Shown one piece after another: positions 21,968 to 32,387 of a stretch of 41,913 nucleotides of DNA. Numbering within the stretch: position 1 is the first letter of the stretch; every line of letters begins with the position of its first letter. The position numbers and the translations under genes were made by a program. Origin of the DNA: Dichomitus squalens LYAD-421 SS1 (taxonomy: Eukaryota > Basidiomycota > Agaricomycetes > Polyporales > Polyporaceae); the NCBI RefSeq assembly GCF_000275845.1, contig NW_006766883.1, positions 3,268,957-3,310,869 of the forward strand, read 5' to 3'. The notes below the pieces were generated by a model. The model was not told where the DNA came from. It searched no databases and saw only the letters and a list, made by a program, of their open reading frames with translations.

Positions 21968-23577
21968 TCACTGAACAGCGATCGTCTCGCCGCCGCCGCC
22001 AACCGAAGGGATCTCCAAACCCAACACAGCGCCCCGAACGAATGGTGCAGTGGCTGCCCCATCTGAACGAGGTTCGTGCAGACGCGCGACTACCTCCGTG
22101 TCCTGCAGCTGCCCGTTCTCTTCAATCGCCTCGAGCGGAGCAACCACGACGTCCTCCCATGGTACTGGCATCGGTGGCGCGCGCTGGCCGCCGCGCTTCT
22201 CGATCGCCTCAACGATCTCCGTGAATTCCTGCTCGCCCGTCCATGGTGCGACGTATTGTTCCATGTCCTCATACCCCTTTGCGTGAACGATGGCCTCGCG
22301 AAGAGCCTTGAGGTCAGTACGGCTAGCTTTGTCGTGCGCGCCTTGGAACTGTGTCGCGCAGAACTTCGTAGAGGACCAGTGATTGTTGAGGTATTTACCC
22401 TGTCGGAAGACATTTCGGTGGGTGCCAAGGGGCAGAATGAATAGTAATGCTTACGAGACGTATATATCCAGGCACAAAGGTCAACTCGAGGTCCTTCAGT
22501 GGGGTGGGCGAGAAGCATGTCGGGTTGGCCTCTGCCGCAGTAGCGATCATAACTGAATGTGCGCCTGCGCCGTACCAATACATGACGAAGGGAAATGGCA
22601 CGAAGCAAAGGTGAACGTACCTGTGACCTGACGGACGCGCTTCGAGTCCTCGTACCCCAAGCAGTCGCCGTTCTCGATGACTGCAATGCCTTTACCCATC
22701 TTCTCCACGAAGTCAACGATTTCCCGCAACCGCTCAATGACCGCCTTTTCCCTCATCCGCATATTCCGCGTCCGGCAATGCACGGTCAGGCAAGAAATGC
22801 CAGTATTGACGATGCGTTCGACCAGCTTCAGGGTGTCCTCTTGCGAGGGAAGTAGCCGGATCTTGGCAGATATTGAGATCTCAGGAGGCATCGCTTCCCG
22901 CAGTGCAGTGAGGATAGAGCACAATAGATCGGGGGTTGTGAGCAGAGCGGCACCCATGCCGGAGTGCGTCGAGAACGGTTTGGGACACCCGCAATTGAGG
23001 TCGAATCCGGCGACGTCCTGCTGGACCATCTTGGCTGCCTGAACCGCGAGCTCAGGATCGGCGGAGCCAATTTGGTATATGAGGAAAGGCTTCTCGATAG
23101 GATGGCAAGTGAATATTGGCTTGGATTTACCGTGGTACGCGACCACACCTGTCACGGCTGCAGTCGTGGAATGGAGCTGAAGCATCACGCATCGGTGATA
23201 GGAAGGAGGACTCACGATCTACAACCCGAGTCGTATGAAGAATGGCCTTATCGACAGTTTCTGGACCCCATACGAGTTTTGCACCGTGTTTCAGAGCATA
23301 CAGACGAGTAGGCACTTCAAAGGCGTAAAGGCTGAGTGAGGGAGTGGACGTGCTAGGAAGGTGATTACTTACAGGCGCCAGACCTGACCATCGGGGCGAG
23401 CATCAAGCCGCCCTTGTAGTCATCAGGACTTAGTGGCGTATGCTCACGTTTTTGCCTTTTGGCCGTCCGAGGAGAGGAGTCAGGAGAAGAGGGATGCGAC
23501 CGGCGAGACATATTGCTGAAACGTCTAAAACCTAGTGGGCGGTAGATTCGCTGAAGATGTGGATGGAGGCCGAACAT
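21968..23577 (-). CDS. DUS2: tRNA-dihydrouridine(20) synthase, Dus2 type
   Basis: Exons 23577-23373, 23314-23216, 23157-22621, 22564-22455 and 22399-21968 give 460 residues from the first ATG, or 438 from a second in-frame ATG at 23511. Dus2 is a flavoprotein that reduces U20 in the tRNA D-loop with NADPH. Visible: GGLMLAPMVRSGALPTRL (FMN barrel start), LVWGPETVDK, DLNCGCPKPFSTHSGMGAAL with the catalytic cysteine of GCP (C137 of the short form), SAKIRLLPS, TVHCRTRN, VIENGD and SVMIATAAEANP. The C-terminal region (GKYLNNHWSSTKFCATQFQG) matches the family; I see no double-stranded RNA-binding domain as in animals. The extra 22 N-terminal residues of the long form are basic and hydrophobic. A start at 23511 would be the conservative choice. 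Confidence 0.9.
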
Positions 23578-23881
23578 GTAATGCCCCCAAGAACTTGTTG
23601 AGGCTCTTCAGGGACTTGAAGCCTATGATACTGTCGTCAGTGTACGCGCGAAGAAGAAAGAAGAGGCTTATGTCGCGAAGGGGTCCACGAAGGAGAGACG
23701 CTGCGTAGTGTGACAAGCCGTTATGTCACATAGGTCACATTGCTGAGCCTGCTTGCGAATCCGATCGCGGCAGGTAAGATTTTCCACCTCCCCATCGCTG
23801 ATCCCATCTCTCATAGTCGGTAACGCTGCCAAATGATTTCATGAAGTGTGAGTTGAGCTCATCGTGCGATTTACAGGAGAG
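23578..23881. promoter_or_regulatory. Bidirectional promoter between DUS2 and the F-box-like gene
   Basis: The 304 bp between divergent start codons at 23577 (minus) and 23882 (plus) must carry both promoters. No coding feature and no clear TATA box seen. Confidence 0.4.
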
Positions 23882-25493
23882 ATGGAGGTCACGCCAGGCC
23901 TCGCCGAGCCTGGGGCCGGGTCGCCTTCGCTCAACTTAGACGTCCTCGCCACTTTGTGCACCTTCCTCACCGATGATCGCGATATACTGTCGTTCTCTGA
24001 GACCTGTTCAGCACTGCGACCAGTTGCTGTCATGCACCTACTGAGCAGCCGCCCTGTATTTCTCAGGAATCCAACTTCCGTTGGCACATTTCACGACTTC
24101 GTCTTTTCGGACGCGGCTGCACGCTTGCCTCATATCACCGCGCTCGAAGTCTACCCCCTTGTTGACGATCCAGATGCGTGTGCAGGAGACCCCATAGAAT
24201 GCCTATCCTCTATTCTTTCATGCGCATTTTCTTTAGTGGCCCTCGTTCTGCGCGAGAGCTACCTCATCCGAAACTACAAATGTCTAGGCGACCCCAGGAT
24301 AGTCGCTGCCATCGGCAAGCTCACCACCTTACGGTCACTCACAGTCGTGAACTATCCCGGGAACATGTGGACTATATCATCTGTCAGCACCCTCCTATCC
24401 CACCTTCAGTCGACCCTCGCAACCCTTAGGCTGGACCTCCTTGTGCGACTATGGGAAGGGCGGTCGTTATTGGGGTTCGCGCCATACCATACATTACGTT
24501 CTCTATTCCTAGGTCATATTGAAGGGTTTCCTCACCTCTCCGATCTTCTCGAATTGTTCCCTGGCCTGAGCGGTACGCTGTAGATCGCGCAGATGCATGT
24601 TCCTGACCTCACCGAGTTCTACCCTGAGTTTCGGGAGCGCAACCGCGAAGCGCAAGAAAGGCGCACCTGGACGCGACTCCAACAACTCATTTGTGGTGCC
24701 CCCACATTCTACCTCCTTGGCCTCCTATGTCCCATCGACATCTGCAATATCCATGACTGTGATGTGCATTCGAAGCAATATGTGGTGGATACCTTGCAAG
24801 GAATGAGGCCTCCCTCGCGACTGAAGCTTCACGTCAAATTGTCCAAGGGCCTCGAAGTGCTGAGGGAATTGATACCTCCGGAGACCGCGGCGACCCTGAC
24901 ACACCTCACCCTCTGTTTGGTATATGATGATTATGACCGTTTGCCTCGTTCTGATGCCCTTAGCATTCAATGGGATGAATTATGGGTACGTGATCGCGTA
25001 GCATGGCAGGAGCGAGCACATGGAGTGACTGACGTTCTCCTTACAGCAAACCGTCCAAGTAGTCCTCGGGCAATTGCCTGTCTTGACTCATCTTCGCATT
25101 CTGTTCCACTGTAACGATCGGAGTACCGCACGCGGCTTTCCCGACGACCACTTCGTCAACGCACTACGTCCTGCTACCTTCGATTTCACCGCTGCTGCAT
25201 CTACGATCATGCTCGCGGTTCCGTATCTGCAATACGCCTTCTTGGCCACCAGCGCGTGCATCACAATCTCCAGGAGGGCCTGGCCAGAGGTTGCGGTTGC
25301 CGAGTGTGATCGATGGCTGAAGTCCCGAGCTTGGCGCATCGCGGCATTGGGAGAAGCGCGCGGAGACGCGACTCGTAGGGAACTGGTGCCGTTACATCCT
25401 GGTAAGGCCGAAACAATCATCCGACATGAGGATCTCGTTCTATCAGATTATGCAGAAGTTGGTCTGTCTATTCAGTGGTCTTGTAAGTGTTAG
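23882..25493 (+). CDS. F-box/LRR-like protein, interrupted by an in-frame TAG
   Basis: An F-box-like helix set opens the protein (LNLDVLATLCTFLTDDRDIL then SFSETCSALRPVAV), followed by leucine-rich segments (LTTLRSLTVVNYPGN, YHTLRSLFLGHIEGFPHLSD, AATLTHLTLCLVYDD, LPVLTHLRILFHCN), as in the large fungal F-box families that select substrates for SCF ubiquitin ligases. Exons are 23882-24976 and 25048-25493; the 71-nt intron joins DELW to QTVQVVLG in phase 0. The first exon contains TAG at 24581-24583 while coding-like sequence continues in the same frame (MHVPDLTEFYPEFRERN). Either the allele is broken, or an intron 24573-24650 (GTACGC ... GAAG, 78 nt, phase-preserving) removes the stop. Start taken at the first ATG before the F-box. 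Confidence 0.6.
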
Positions 25494-25786
25494 CCGCACT
25501 GACACCGCGACTTATTCTTCAGGAAGACACACGCTTGTCTACGCATTACTGAGCTTGCCGTCGACAAATTGAAGCAGGGTACAGCCGCTTTGACGCTCGT
25601 GATATCGAATATCTGTGTGCGTTCTTCCGTGGGAATCCATCCGTTTGCGTGAGTACTAGTAATACAACATGAACGGGCGTCGTAAAATGAGTAGCGGTCC
25701 AAAGCAGAGGGCCACATTGAGTCGTAAAAAGGCATCGAGAGTGAAACAACCCCAGACCAAGAAAGGATCCTGGGCGACAAGCAGGC

Positions 25787-28003
25787 TCACGCATCCTCGT
25801 CGCCCTTCTCCCTCACCTCCCTGACCTCCGTCGTGGTCGTGTCTTTGTCGTGGATATGCTTTTCGCTCGGGCGCCATCCAGGCGAGTTCCACGGCTTCAC
25901 TCCGGACCGGTACATCTCGTCGACTTCCTCCAGACTGAGGCCCTTGGTCTCGGGTATGAAGAAGTAGACGTAGACGAAGCCGAAAACGAGCATGCCGAAG
26001 AAGATGAGGAGGATGAGCGGTCCGATGTCGTTGGCGATGCGCGGCGCGAAGAAGCTGAGGAGGAAGTTCCAGAGCCAGTCTACGAGGATGCGCGTAGTCA
26101 GCTGCGGTCTGCGGGTAGCCGATGGAGAGGACACTTACTCGTGGCGCTGCCTAGCGCGATGGCTTTCGGACGGACGCGCAGGGGGAAGCTCTCGCCCAAG
26201 TACACCCACGGTGTCGGGCCCCAGAAGATCGAGTAGGAGAACACGTGCAGGATGGCGAAGGCGATAAGTGTGTTTCCCCCGGTCTTGTTCCGCGCTGTGA
26301 GCTGATCGGTCGGAGTGCCGTTGGGGGCGAGCAGGAAGTGGCCGACGAGGCCCGCGATGAGCGAGCAGATCGCTTCCAAGACCGAGCCGGTGAGCAGAGA
26401 GTTACGGCGTCCCCAAGCCTCGATGAGGTACAGAGCGGGTATGGTCCCGACCACTGAGGCACCCCCAAGGATCGCCTGGATGGAGTATGCGTCCAGGCTG
26501 TGATATTGTCATGATCAGAGTCGTTCGACCATGGGCACCACTGTCTAGATACGTACTTTGTTCCAGCGCTCTTGAAGAACGTGTCGCCATAGTAGTCTGT
26601 TTGAGTTTAGGTCAGTCTCAGCCTAGCTGATAGTCAGGCCATGTTATCTCACAGTAGAAGTTCTGTCCGTTGAGCTGCTGGATGAATTGGAGCATCATGC
26701 CATTCAGTGTCCGCTTCCAGAGTACGTTGCGGGTGGAGAAGCACTCGGCCCAGGTCGCCTTGCCACCTTCGTTCTCAGCACGGATACCGAACTCGAGTTC
26801 TTCGATAGTCTCGGTGACAAGAGGGTCGTCCTCGAGCAGACTGTTCATCTCTGCAACGACGCGGCGTGCCTCGGCTTCCCTGCCGGTACCCAGGAGATGA
26901 CGACTGAAAAATCTCTGTAAGCAACCGGATTCGAGAGGCACGTTGGCAGAACACGTACGGGGACTCCGGAAGGAAGAAAATGCCCGACAGCAGAATTGCA
27001 CCCCAGACCAACTGAAGGCCAACAGGTATACGCCAAGATGCAGGACCGTGAATGAAGTGCGTTCCGAGATCGATAATGTAGCTGAGGAAAATGCTACGGA
27101 CGGTGGAGTCAGAGATCACGCAACGCAAAGTTGTCAGAGAGTTATAACACTCACCCAATGATGATTTGCAGCTGGTATAGTACGAGAAGCATCCCACGCA
27201 TGGCCTTCGGCGCCGTCTCGCCATTGTACAGGGGGACGATCGCTTTCGAGTCATGAGCGGCGCGGCATCACCTAGTTTGAGTATCATACTTACCGGACAA
27301 GGCGCCAACACCCAACCCCGCTATGAACCGACCGATAGTGATTTGAACGATGGAGTGAATAGTCGCCGTCTGAATGGCAGTTCCAATGGTGAAGATTCCA
27401 GACCAGATGAGGATAGAACCTCGGCGACCAAACCGATCCGAGGTCAAAGCCTGTGCAAGCGCGCCGACGAAAGTGCTATAACGCGATAGTGTCAGACATG
27501 CATTGGTACCGAAGCGGTACGGTAGGGAAGCCTGAACGATGTAAGTGAGATTGAAGGAGAAACGTACCCAGCAGAGAGCAGCGACGTTATGATAGATTGC
27601 CTTGAAGCTGATAAAAAGAAGGTTCCGTCGGCGTGCTGTTGTCCGAACCGCGCGACAAAGTCTTCCATGATCAGGCAACCCTTTTGACGCTGCGTCAACA
27701 ACTTGAAAACAGAACTGCGCAAGCGATGACTCACTGATATGACACCAATGTCATATCCAAACAGGAAGCCTGCGATTGTATCGTTCTAATGGCAATCTTT
27801 CAGTAAGGGCCGTGTGATGCTGTACCAAAAGGAGCATACTCACAATTTCTGACCTCTACCCTCCCGGATACATTGATATGCTCACCTCCTACGAGGGTGC
27901 CAATGTCAGACCACGAGTTCTACAACCGTCGAACTGGACGCAGCGTACCAAACGCGACAAATGTCGCGAGCATAATGGCTTTGTGGTTCGTTGGGATACC
28001 CAT
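25787..28003 (-). CDS. MFS sugar (hexose-type) transporter
   Basis: Eleven exons: 28003-27949, 27888-27886, 27769-27735, 27680-27568, 27475-27294, 27242-27155, 27093-26959, 26903-26653, 26596-26557, 26497-26139 and 26079-25787; about 486 residues and 12 expected membrane helices. Family marks in order: GFLFGYDIGVIS in helix 1, SDRFGRRGS in loop 2-3, RFIAGLGVGALS, the NGETAPKAMRG segment, FFLPESPRHLL, QQLNGQNFYYYYGDTFF in helix 7, WGRRNSL, and PETKGLSLEEVDEMY at the end of helix 12. These define the proton-coupled sugar porter family at the plasma membrane. The exact sugar cannot be read from sequence. The second exon is only 3 nt (GAG) and completes the family consensus AFGGFLFGYD; without it the protein reads AFGFLFGYD and stays in frame. 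GCGGGG motifs upstream suggest glucose repression. Confidence 0.92.
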
Positions 28004-28510
28004 CGTTACGGAACGCCGATAGGGCCTCGTGAAGCTTATACGGCGGGGAAGGGGAGAGGGGGGGGAGCTCACGAACTCAATCTCGAATTGCACTCGCTTA
28101 TAACACCATGGGAGCCCTATCCTTTTGTCCCCCGAATCCGCGGGAAAACTATGGCATCTCTGGGGATCGTCGCGCAGCGCGGACGCGTCCAGCGGACCGT
28201 GCACCAGCACCAAGACGGTCCGGGGTGGGGGAAGTGAAATGGCCAGCGTATGTCGTAACTCTGCGTGTTGGGCAGAGGTCCCATGGCCATTCGCCCATCG
28301 CGGGATCAATATTCCCCAAGGCGCCCCGCACATAGGCGACCGCTGTTCTCCCTTGTTCTCCACAGCTGACACATGTTGCGGGGGCGGGGTTCGCGAATAT
28401 ACTTTGCCGCCGGCTCGGCGTTCATCAGAAATGGGCAGGAATAGGCCCGCTCTCACGATCCTGGCGCTTTGAGAATTTGAGAACGGATCTCCGGGAGAGA
28501 AATATGTAGC
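28004..28510 (-). promoter_or_regulatory. Sugar transporter promoter with CreA/Mig1-type motifs
   Basis: Four GCGGGG hexamers (either strand) occur within 390 nt of the transporter ATG: 28043-28048, 28324-28329 (as CCCCGC), 28378-28383 and 28384-28389, the last two abutting. GCGGGG fits the SYGGRG consensus of the fungal carbon catabolite repressor CreA/Mig1. A pyrimidine-rich tract on the minus strand (28048-28072) precedes the start codon. Confidence 0.45.
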
Positions 28511-28513
28511 AGG

Positions 28514-28702
28514 ATGCTCACCGAAGGAGTTTCGACCATCCTTCGAAGCGAAGTTATGCTACTTGGGCTTGTGATCGTCGTCGGTACCGTGGCCTCTGGA
28601 TACCTGTGTGCCACACTCATGTATGACATCACGGCTGCAATGGATGAGATCGTCAACGATCGAAGATCCCACGAGAGCCAGATTTTGACATCACAGCAGT
28701 GA
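28514..28702 (+). CDS. Possible small single-pass membrane protein
   Basis: A 62-residue frame with ATG start contains one plausible membrane helix (MLLGLVIVVGTVASGYLCAT) and an acidic, polar C terminus (DEIVNDRRSHESQ). No homology recognised, and it may be chance or the last exon of something larger. Confidence 0.25.
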   Translation: MLTEGVSTILRSEVMLLGLVIVVGTVASGYLCATLMYDITAAMDEIVNDRRSHESQILTSQQ

Positions 28703-28794
28703 TCGGCTATTATCGCGGTACCGACTGGGTCCGATTCCGATCGTGAGTTTCTACTTAGCTCAATGTCGTCATACGTTCATACAGCGCTCAATAG

Positions 28795-30226
28795 CTAGCT
28801 GCCACATCCTACTGTATCGGGCCCCTTGCAGACGCGATATGATGACAACAACCAGGGCTTGCGGACCTCAGACGGAACATACACACGCTGGTCGTTGATA
28901 TGTCGTGCTCGGACGTTGTCTTCCGAAGCAGCACTGATGGGATCCCTGACTGACGTAAAGTTCTCGGTCACAGGACAGGTATGAGTCTGAGCAGAGAAAA
29001 GATAGCAAGGCGTGCGCAGGCAATATGTCGCTGAGCGCCACTAGCATTTGAAACATGGCCAGGCGCGATCGCTTATACACCATACACCAATATTCGTGAT
29101 GAAACATTTCATTGTCCAACAACGCCACTCACCGGACATACATAAATTGTCAGAAGCCAGTTGAAACAAGACAAGCTCTTCAGTGACCGAGGATGCACGG
29201 TAACGATATGCTGAACGAAGCTCTCAAGCGTGCGGCCCGGACCCGCGGGGATGATCATCGTCTACACAGAAGGGGCGAACCGCGGATCAGGAGTGCATTG
29301 AGGAGAAAGGAAATTATTCACTTGGGAAACCTACAAACCTTGTCGTCTCCACATTCCTGGCACTTCATAAGCCAGCTTGATGGCATATGTGGATTAGCCC
29401 CAATCTCCGAAAAGAGGCGAACTAATCTCACGCCGTCATAGGCAGAGTGAAGCTCTCCAAGCGCGGCTCGAAGCCACGTCGGTCGCTTGAGGGATGTTGA
29501 TGTCAGGGACGACTAGTGGAATACAGATGATAATAGCAGACTTACGCTGGCGGATTGAGCTGGGAATGTCTGACGTGGAGGCGTGGACCGCCGACTGTGA
29601 GGAGCTACGTTATCGTCAACGTCGAGCATACGTCGGGGCTGGGGGTCGGGCGGCGGTGTTGACGGAAGATGAGTCAGGTCAATAATTTCACGAGAACGGC
29701 GTCGAAGGAAAGGGGGTGGAAGTGCTTCTAAATCAGAGTCGGAAGATATGTCGATGATATCGCTGGCAGTCGTGCGACGGCGCCGAGCCCTCGCGCGCCT
29801 TCGGAGGATGGAGTCAGGAGATAACGACGTCCTGATGTCTATCTCACGTATGTAAGACTTGACGACAGGTGTCTGAGGATGATCATCAGAAGCGAACGCG
29901 ACTTACGTGGCGCTGGGATGCCGCGCAAACGAGCAGACGGGGGTCTCCGTGTTGTGGTGATCGGTTTTGATTTGGCATACTGCACCCCTTTGGCTGTCCA
30001 GGACTGCTTACACGTCGCGATGCCCTGTCCTGCGCTCAACGCTCCCTACCAAAAGCTGTCAGATGGGCGGGCCTCGAACTGCCTAGTGCTCAAGTATATG
30101 GGATGAACACTCACGCGTGTCTAAGCTGGTAACCGGAAGGTAGGTTTCCGTGAGCTTGGTTGAGAAGACAAGGATAGCGTAGTAGCCCAAGACAAGCGGT
30201 GGATGGGCGACGAGAGCGAGAGGCAT
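28795..30226 (-). CDS. Zinc-finger-like protein with tandem SUMO-interaction-like motifs
   Basis: Proposed exons: 30226-30115, 30045-30014, 29872-29546, 29485-29339, 29261-29142 and 28986-28795 (about 309 residues). The last four exons join cleanly in phase 0; the 5' part is less certain (an alternative start at 29978 would need a 34-nt intron). In order: a hydrophobic N terminus, an Arg-rich nuclear-localisation-like run (RRRARARRRRTT, about 72-83), two SUMO-interaction-like motifs, IIDISSDSD (about 87-95) and IIDLTH (about 111-116), then P-x-W-L, and a C-x2-C-x21-H-x4-H finger (C199, C202, H224, H229; WLMKCQECGDDK and HIVTVHP). An intron lies inside the finger right after GDDK. The finger region resembles that of the gene at 36203-37546. 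A nuclear SUMO-linked role is inference. No named family recognised. Confidence 0.55.
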
Positions 30227-30515
30227 GGCCGGCAACGTCAGCCCTCAGCTCAAGGAAGGCTGATAGAGAATGATAGAGGACGATAGAGGACGTGGCTGTG
30301 TCCATCACCGCTACTCCGTTTCCTCGCATCGTCCGAATGGGACTTTAAAATCGAACTCTGACATTCAATCGACTGCGAGCAGAGGTTGAACGCGTCTCAT
30401 TGAACGACTGCCGAAGTTCAAAGGCCGAAGTCTCTAACTTTAACCTCAATAACCTCGTGTGATTACGACAGGACTCAACGCACCGACATGACCTCACAAG
30501 CAATGTCTATGCTCT

Positions 30516-32126
30516 TCACTTGCCGCCCCGCGCGGAACGCTGCTTCAGGCCCTCGCGGATGAGTACTCGTGCAACGAGGTCGAACTGTGCCTCTTCCAAG
30601 CTCTTCTCGATCCTAATCATTGATGGCCCCTTGAGGGCGCCAACGGCTCTAATGCGTTCGTCGTCACTGATACCGATGCGACGCAGAGCGTCCGCGAAAG
30701 ACGGGGAGAGCCCGATTTCTTGGAGGAAACCAACGACAGGGTCTGCGGGAGGCGCAGCTTCTTCTGCGTGCGCGATCGGTCGTGGAACCAGAGGGGGCTG
30801 TTCGTCGTCGTGGGTTGCATCGTCAGCAACCTGAGTTTGGTGAATCCCCTGCGGCTGACGGTCGGTATGTTCCTCAACGTGCACAATATCTTCCGACGGG
30901 GAAGCCTCTGGCTCGGGAGGAAGAGTCGGCGTTTGCGTGGCTTGAGTATCCCTGTCGTATGCATATGCGCCTGTCGGCGGCCCAAGCGCACGAAGGATGG
31001 CGGCCGCTGGACGCGCGATGGGATCAATTACTGGGGTCCTGTCTTGGCCCGAACCCGAAGTGCAAGCCGGTTGTGACGCAGCTTCGATGACAACAGCATC
31101 GTCGTCCATCAGCTCATCTACTTCCGCCTCACTGGCTGGCGAAGGACATTCTTCCCGCATCTTCTCCACCGTCCAAGTAGGAGCAGGGTGGGAATACGCA
31201 GTGGCTAGCTGCATGACAGAGAGGGAGTCGGGATGCGCGCCAGGTGATGGTGGTGGTGGTGGTGGTGGCAAAGGACTAGTATGGTGAGCGGGGGATCTCT
31301 GCAACTCGAGAGTATTCTGCGTAGCTGAGGGGGCAGTGGCTGATTGCACATCTTCCAGTTTCATAGGGAGGTCTGCTGACCAAACGTCATACTTCTCGTC
31401 TGTGTCGCTCAACTGTGATACGGGGGTCAGCGGAAACCGATGTCTTATAAAAACCCATTTCTCACTTGGATCATCCCATCTGAGGTGTAGAAGTCGACCG
31501 CGCTACCTTGGCGCATCTTCTGCGCTCCCTGCTTGCCGTCGGGAGTGGATAACTTGGCAGGGATCATGAGCATCCACACACGAACGGCACGGCAATGGGA
31601 ACCTACCTGTCGAACGACGTTGTTGCCGTCTGCTGTACCGATACTTTCATTTGGCTCCTTCTTTGCAGTTACGCAAGACGGACGGACAATATTGGAAACA
31701 GGAAAGCGGACCGCTAGAACACTCTCAACTTCAGATTTCACAGGCTCTGGGACGAGGACTTGTGGAGACACGTGCGTCCGCTTGCGCTTCGACGGAGACG
31801 GCTCGTCTTGCGTTGTCGATGAGGTTATGACATCGTCGTGACGAAGGGTCGCAGAACCACGCTTTCTACGAAGCGCTCTCATATCAATGAAGCGCAGAGG
31901 TGCTATGGATAGGATGAGACGGCTACAAATATGCATGAGAATATGGGGCCCATTGTAAGCACTCACGAACGGACACAGAGGACGCGCTGGATGTATGGTC
32001 AGCTGTGATATCTCTGACTTTCGAGCGGGCCTCTTCCAAGGATGGGTGGCCTCCGTCAGGCGGCGCGCTGCCTGAGAGACTTTTAACTTCCGATGGATCG
32101 TCGAAGCCTCTGGGAGGCGGGGACAT
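30516..32126 (-). CDS. Acidic, Pro-rich protein with a novel C-terminal helical domain
   Basis: Exons 32126-31967, 31902-31466 and 31412-30516 give about 497 residues; a further possible in-frame 54-nt intron (31606-31553) would shorten it to 479. N-terminal half: basic nuclear-like segments (RALRRKRGS, SPSKRKRTH) and VKSEVES. Middle: a conserved-looking core (QKMRQGSAVDFYTSDGMIQ) and a poly-Pro run encoded by a CCA-type repeat. The last 75 residues (about 423-497, DPVVGFLQEIGLSPSFADAL ... IREGLKQRS) are clearly related to the C terminus of the gene at 36203-37546 and look like a SAM-like helical bundle. Probably nuclear; function unknown. It lies head-to-head with COG8, sharing about 260 bp, and upstream of the zinc-finger-like gene on the same strand. 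Confidence 0.7.
31241..31271. repeat. GGT/CCA trinucleotide repeat in coding sequence
   Basis: A GGT-type repeat of about eight units at 31247-31270 encodes the PPPPPPP run of the overlapping minus-strand gene. Such tracts vary in length between strains. Confidence 0.7.
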
Positions 32127-32387
32127 TTTGTGCCAGAAGTATGAGGCAGTACGCAGGCCGAGCACACGGAGTGAGTCCGGGTTCACTAGGGAACGACACT
32201 GCGGAGAGTGGTACGGCAATTGATGTGAGAGAGCCCGACAGACTACAGTACTGACTGGTGGTCAAGAGCAAGCAACTGGCGCTGTGAGCGTTCGCGCCGG
32301 CGAGCGCGTCTGCCAGGCCATCCTCTTCACCGTCCCACCTAGCAGTGACCGACTCGAGGCTCGTGCCAACCTCCCGAGCGCGACATC
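32127..32387. promoter_or_regulatory. Bidirectional promoter of COG8 and the Pro-rich gene
   Basis: The 261 bp between divergent start codons at 32126 (minus) and 32388 (plus) must carry both promoters and 5' UTRs. No clear TATA box. Confidence 0.45.

Noticed and set aside
30617..31076. Frames of 100-136 codons overlapping the Pro-rich gene
   Set aside because: Shadow frames of a well-supported minus-strand exon.
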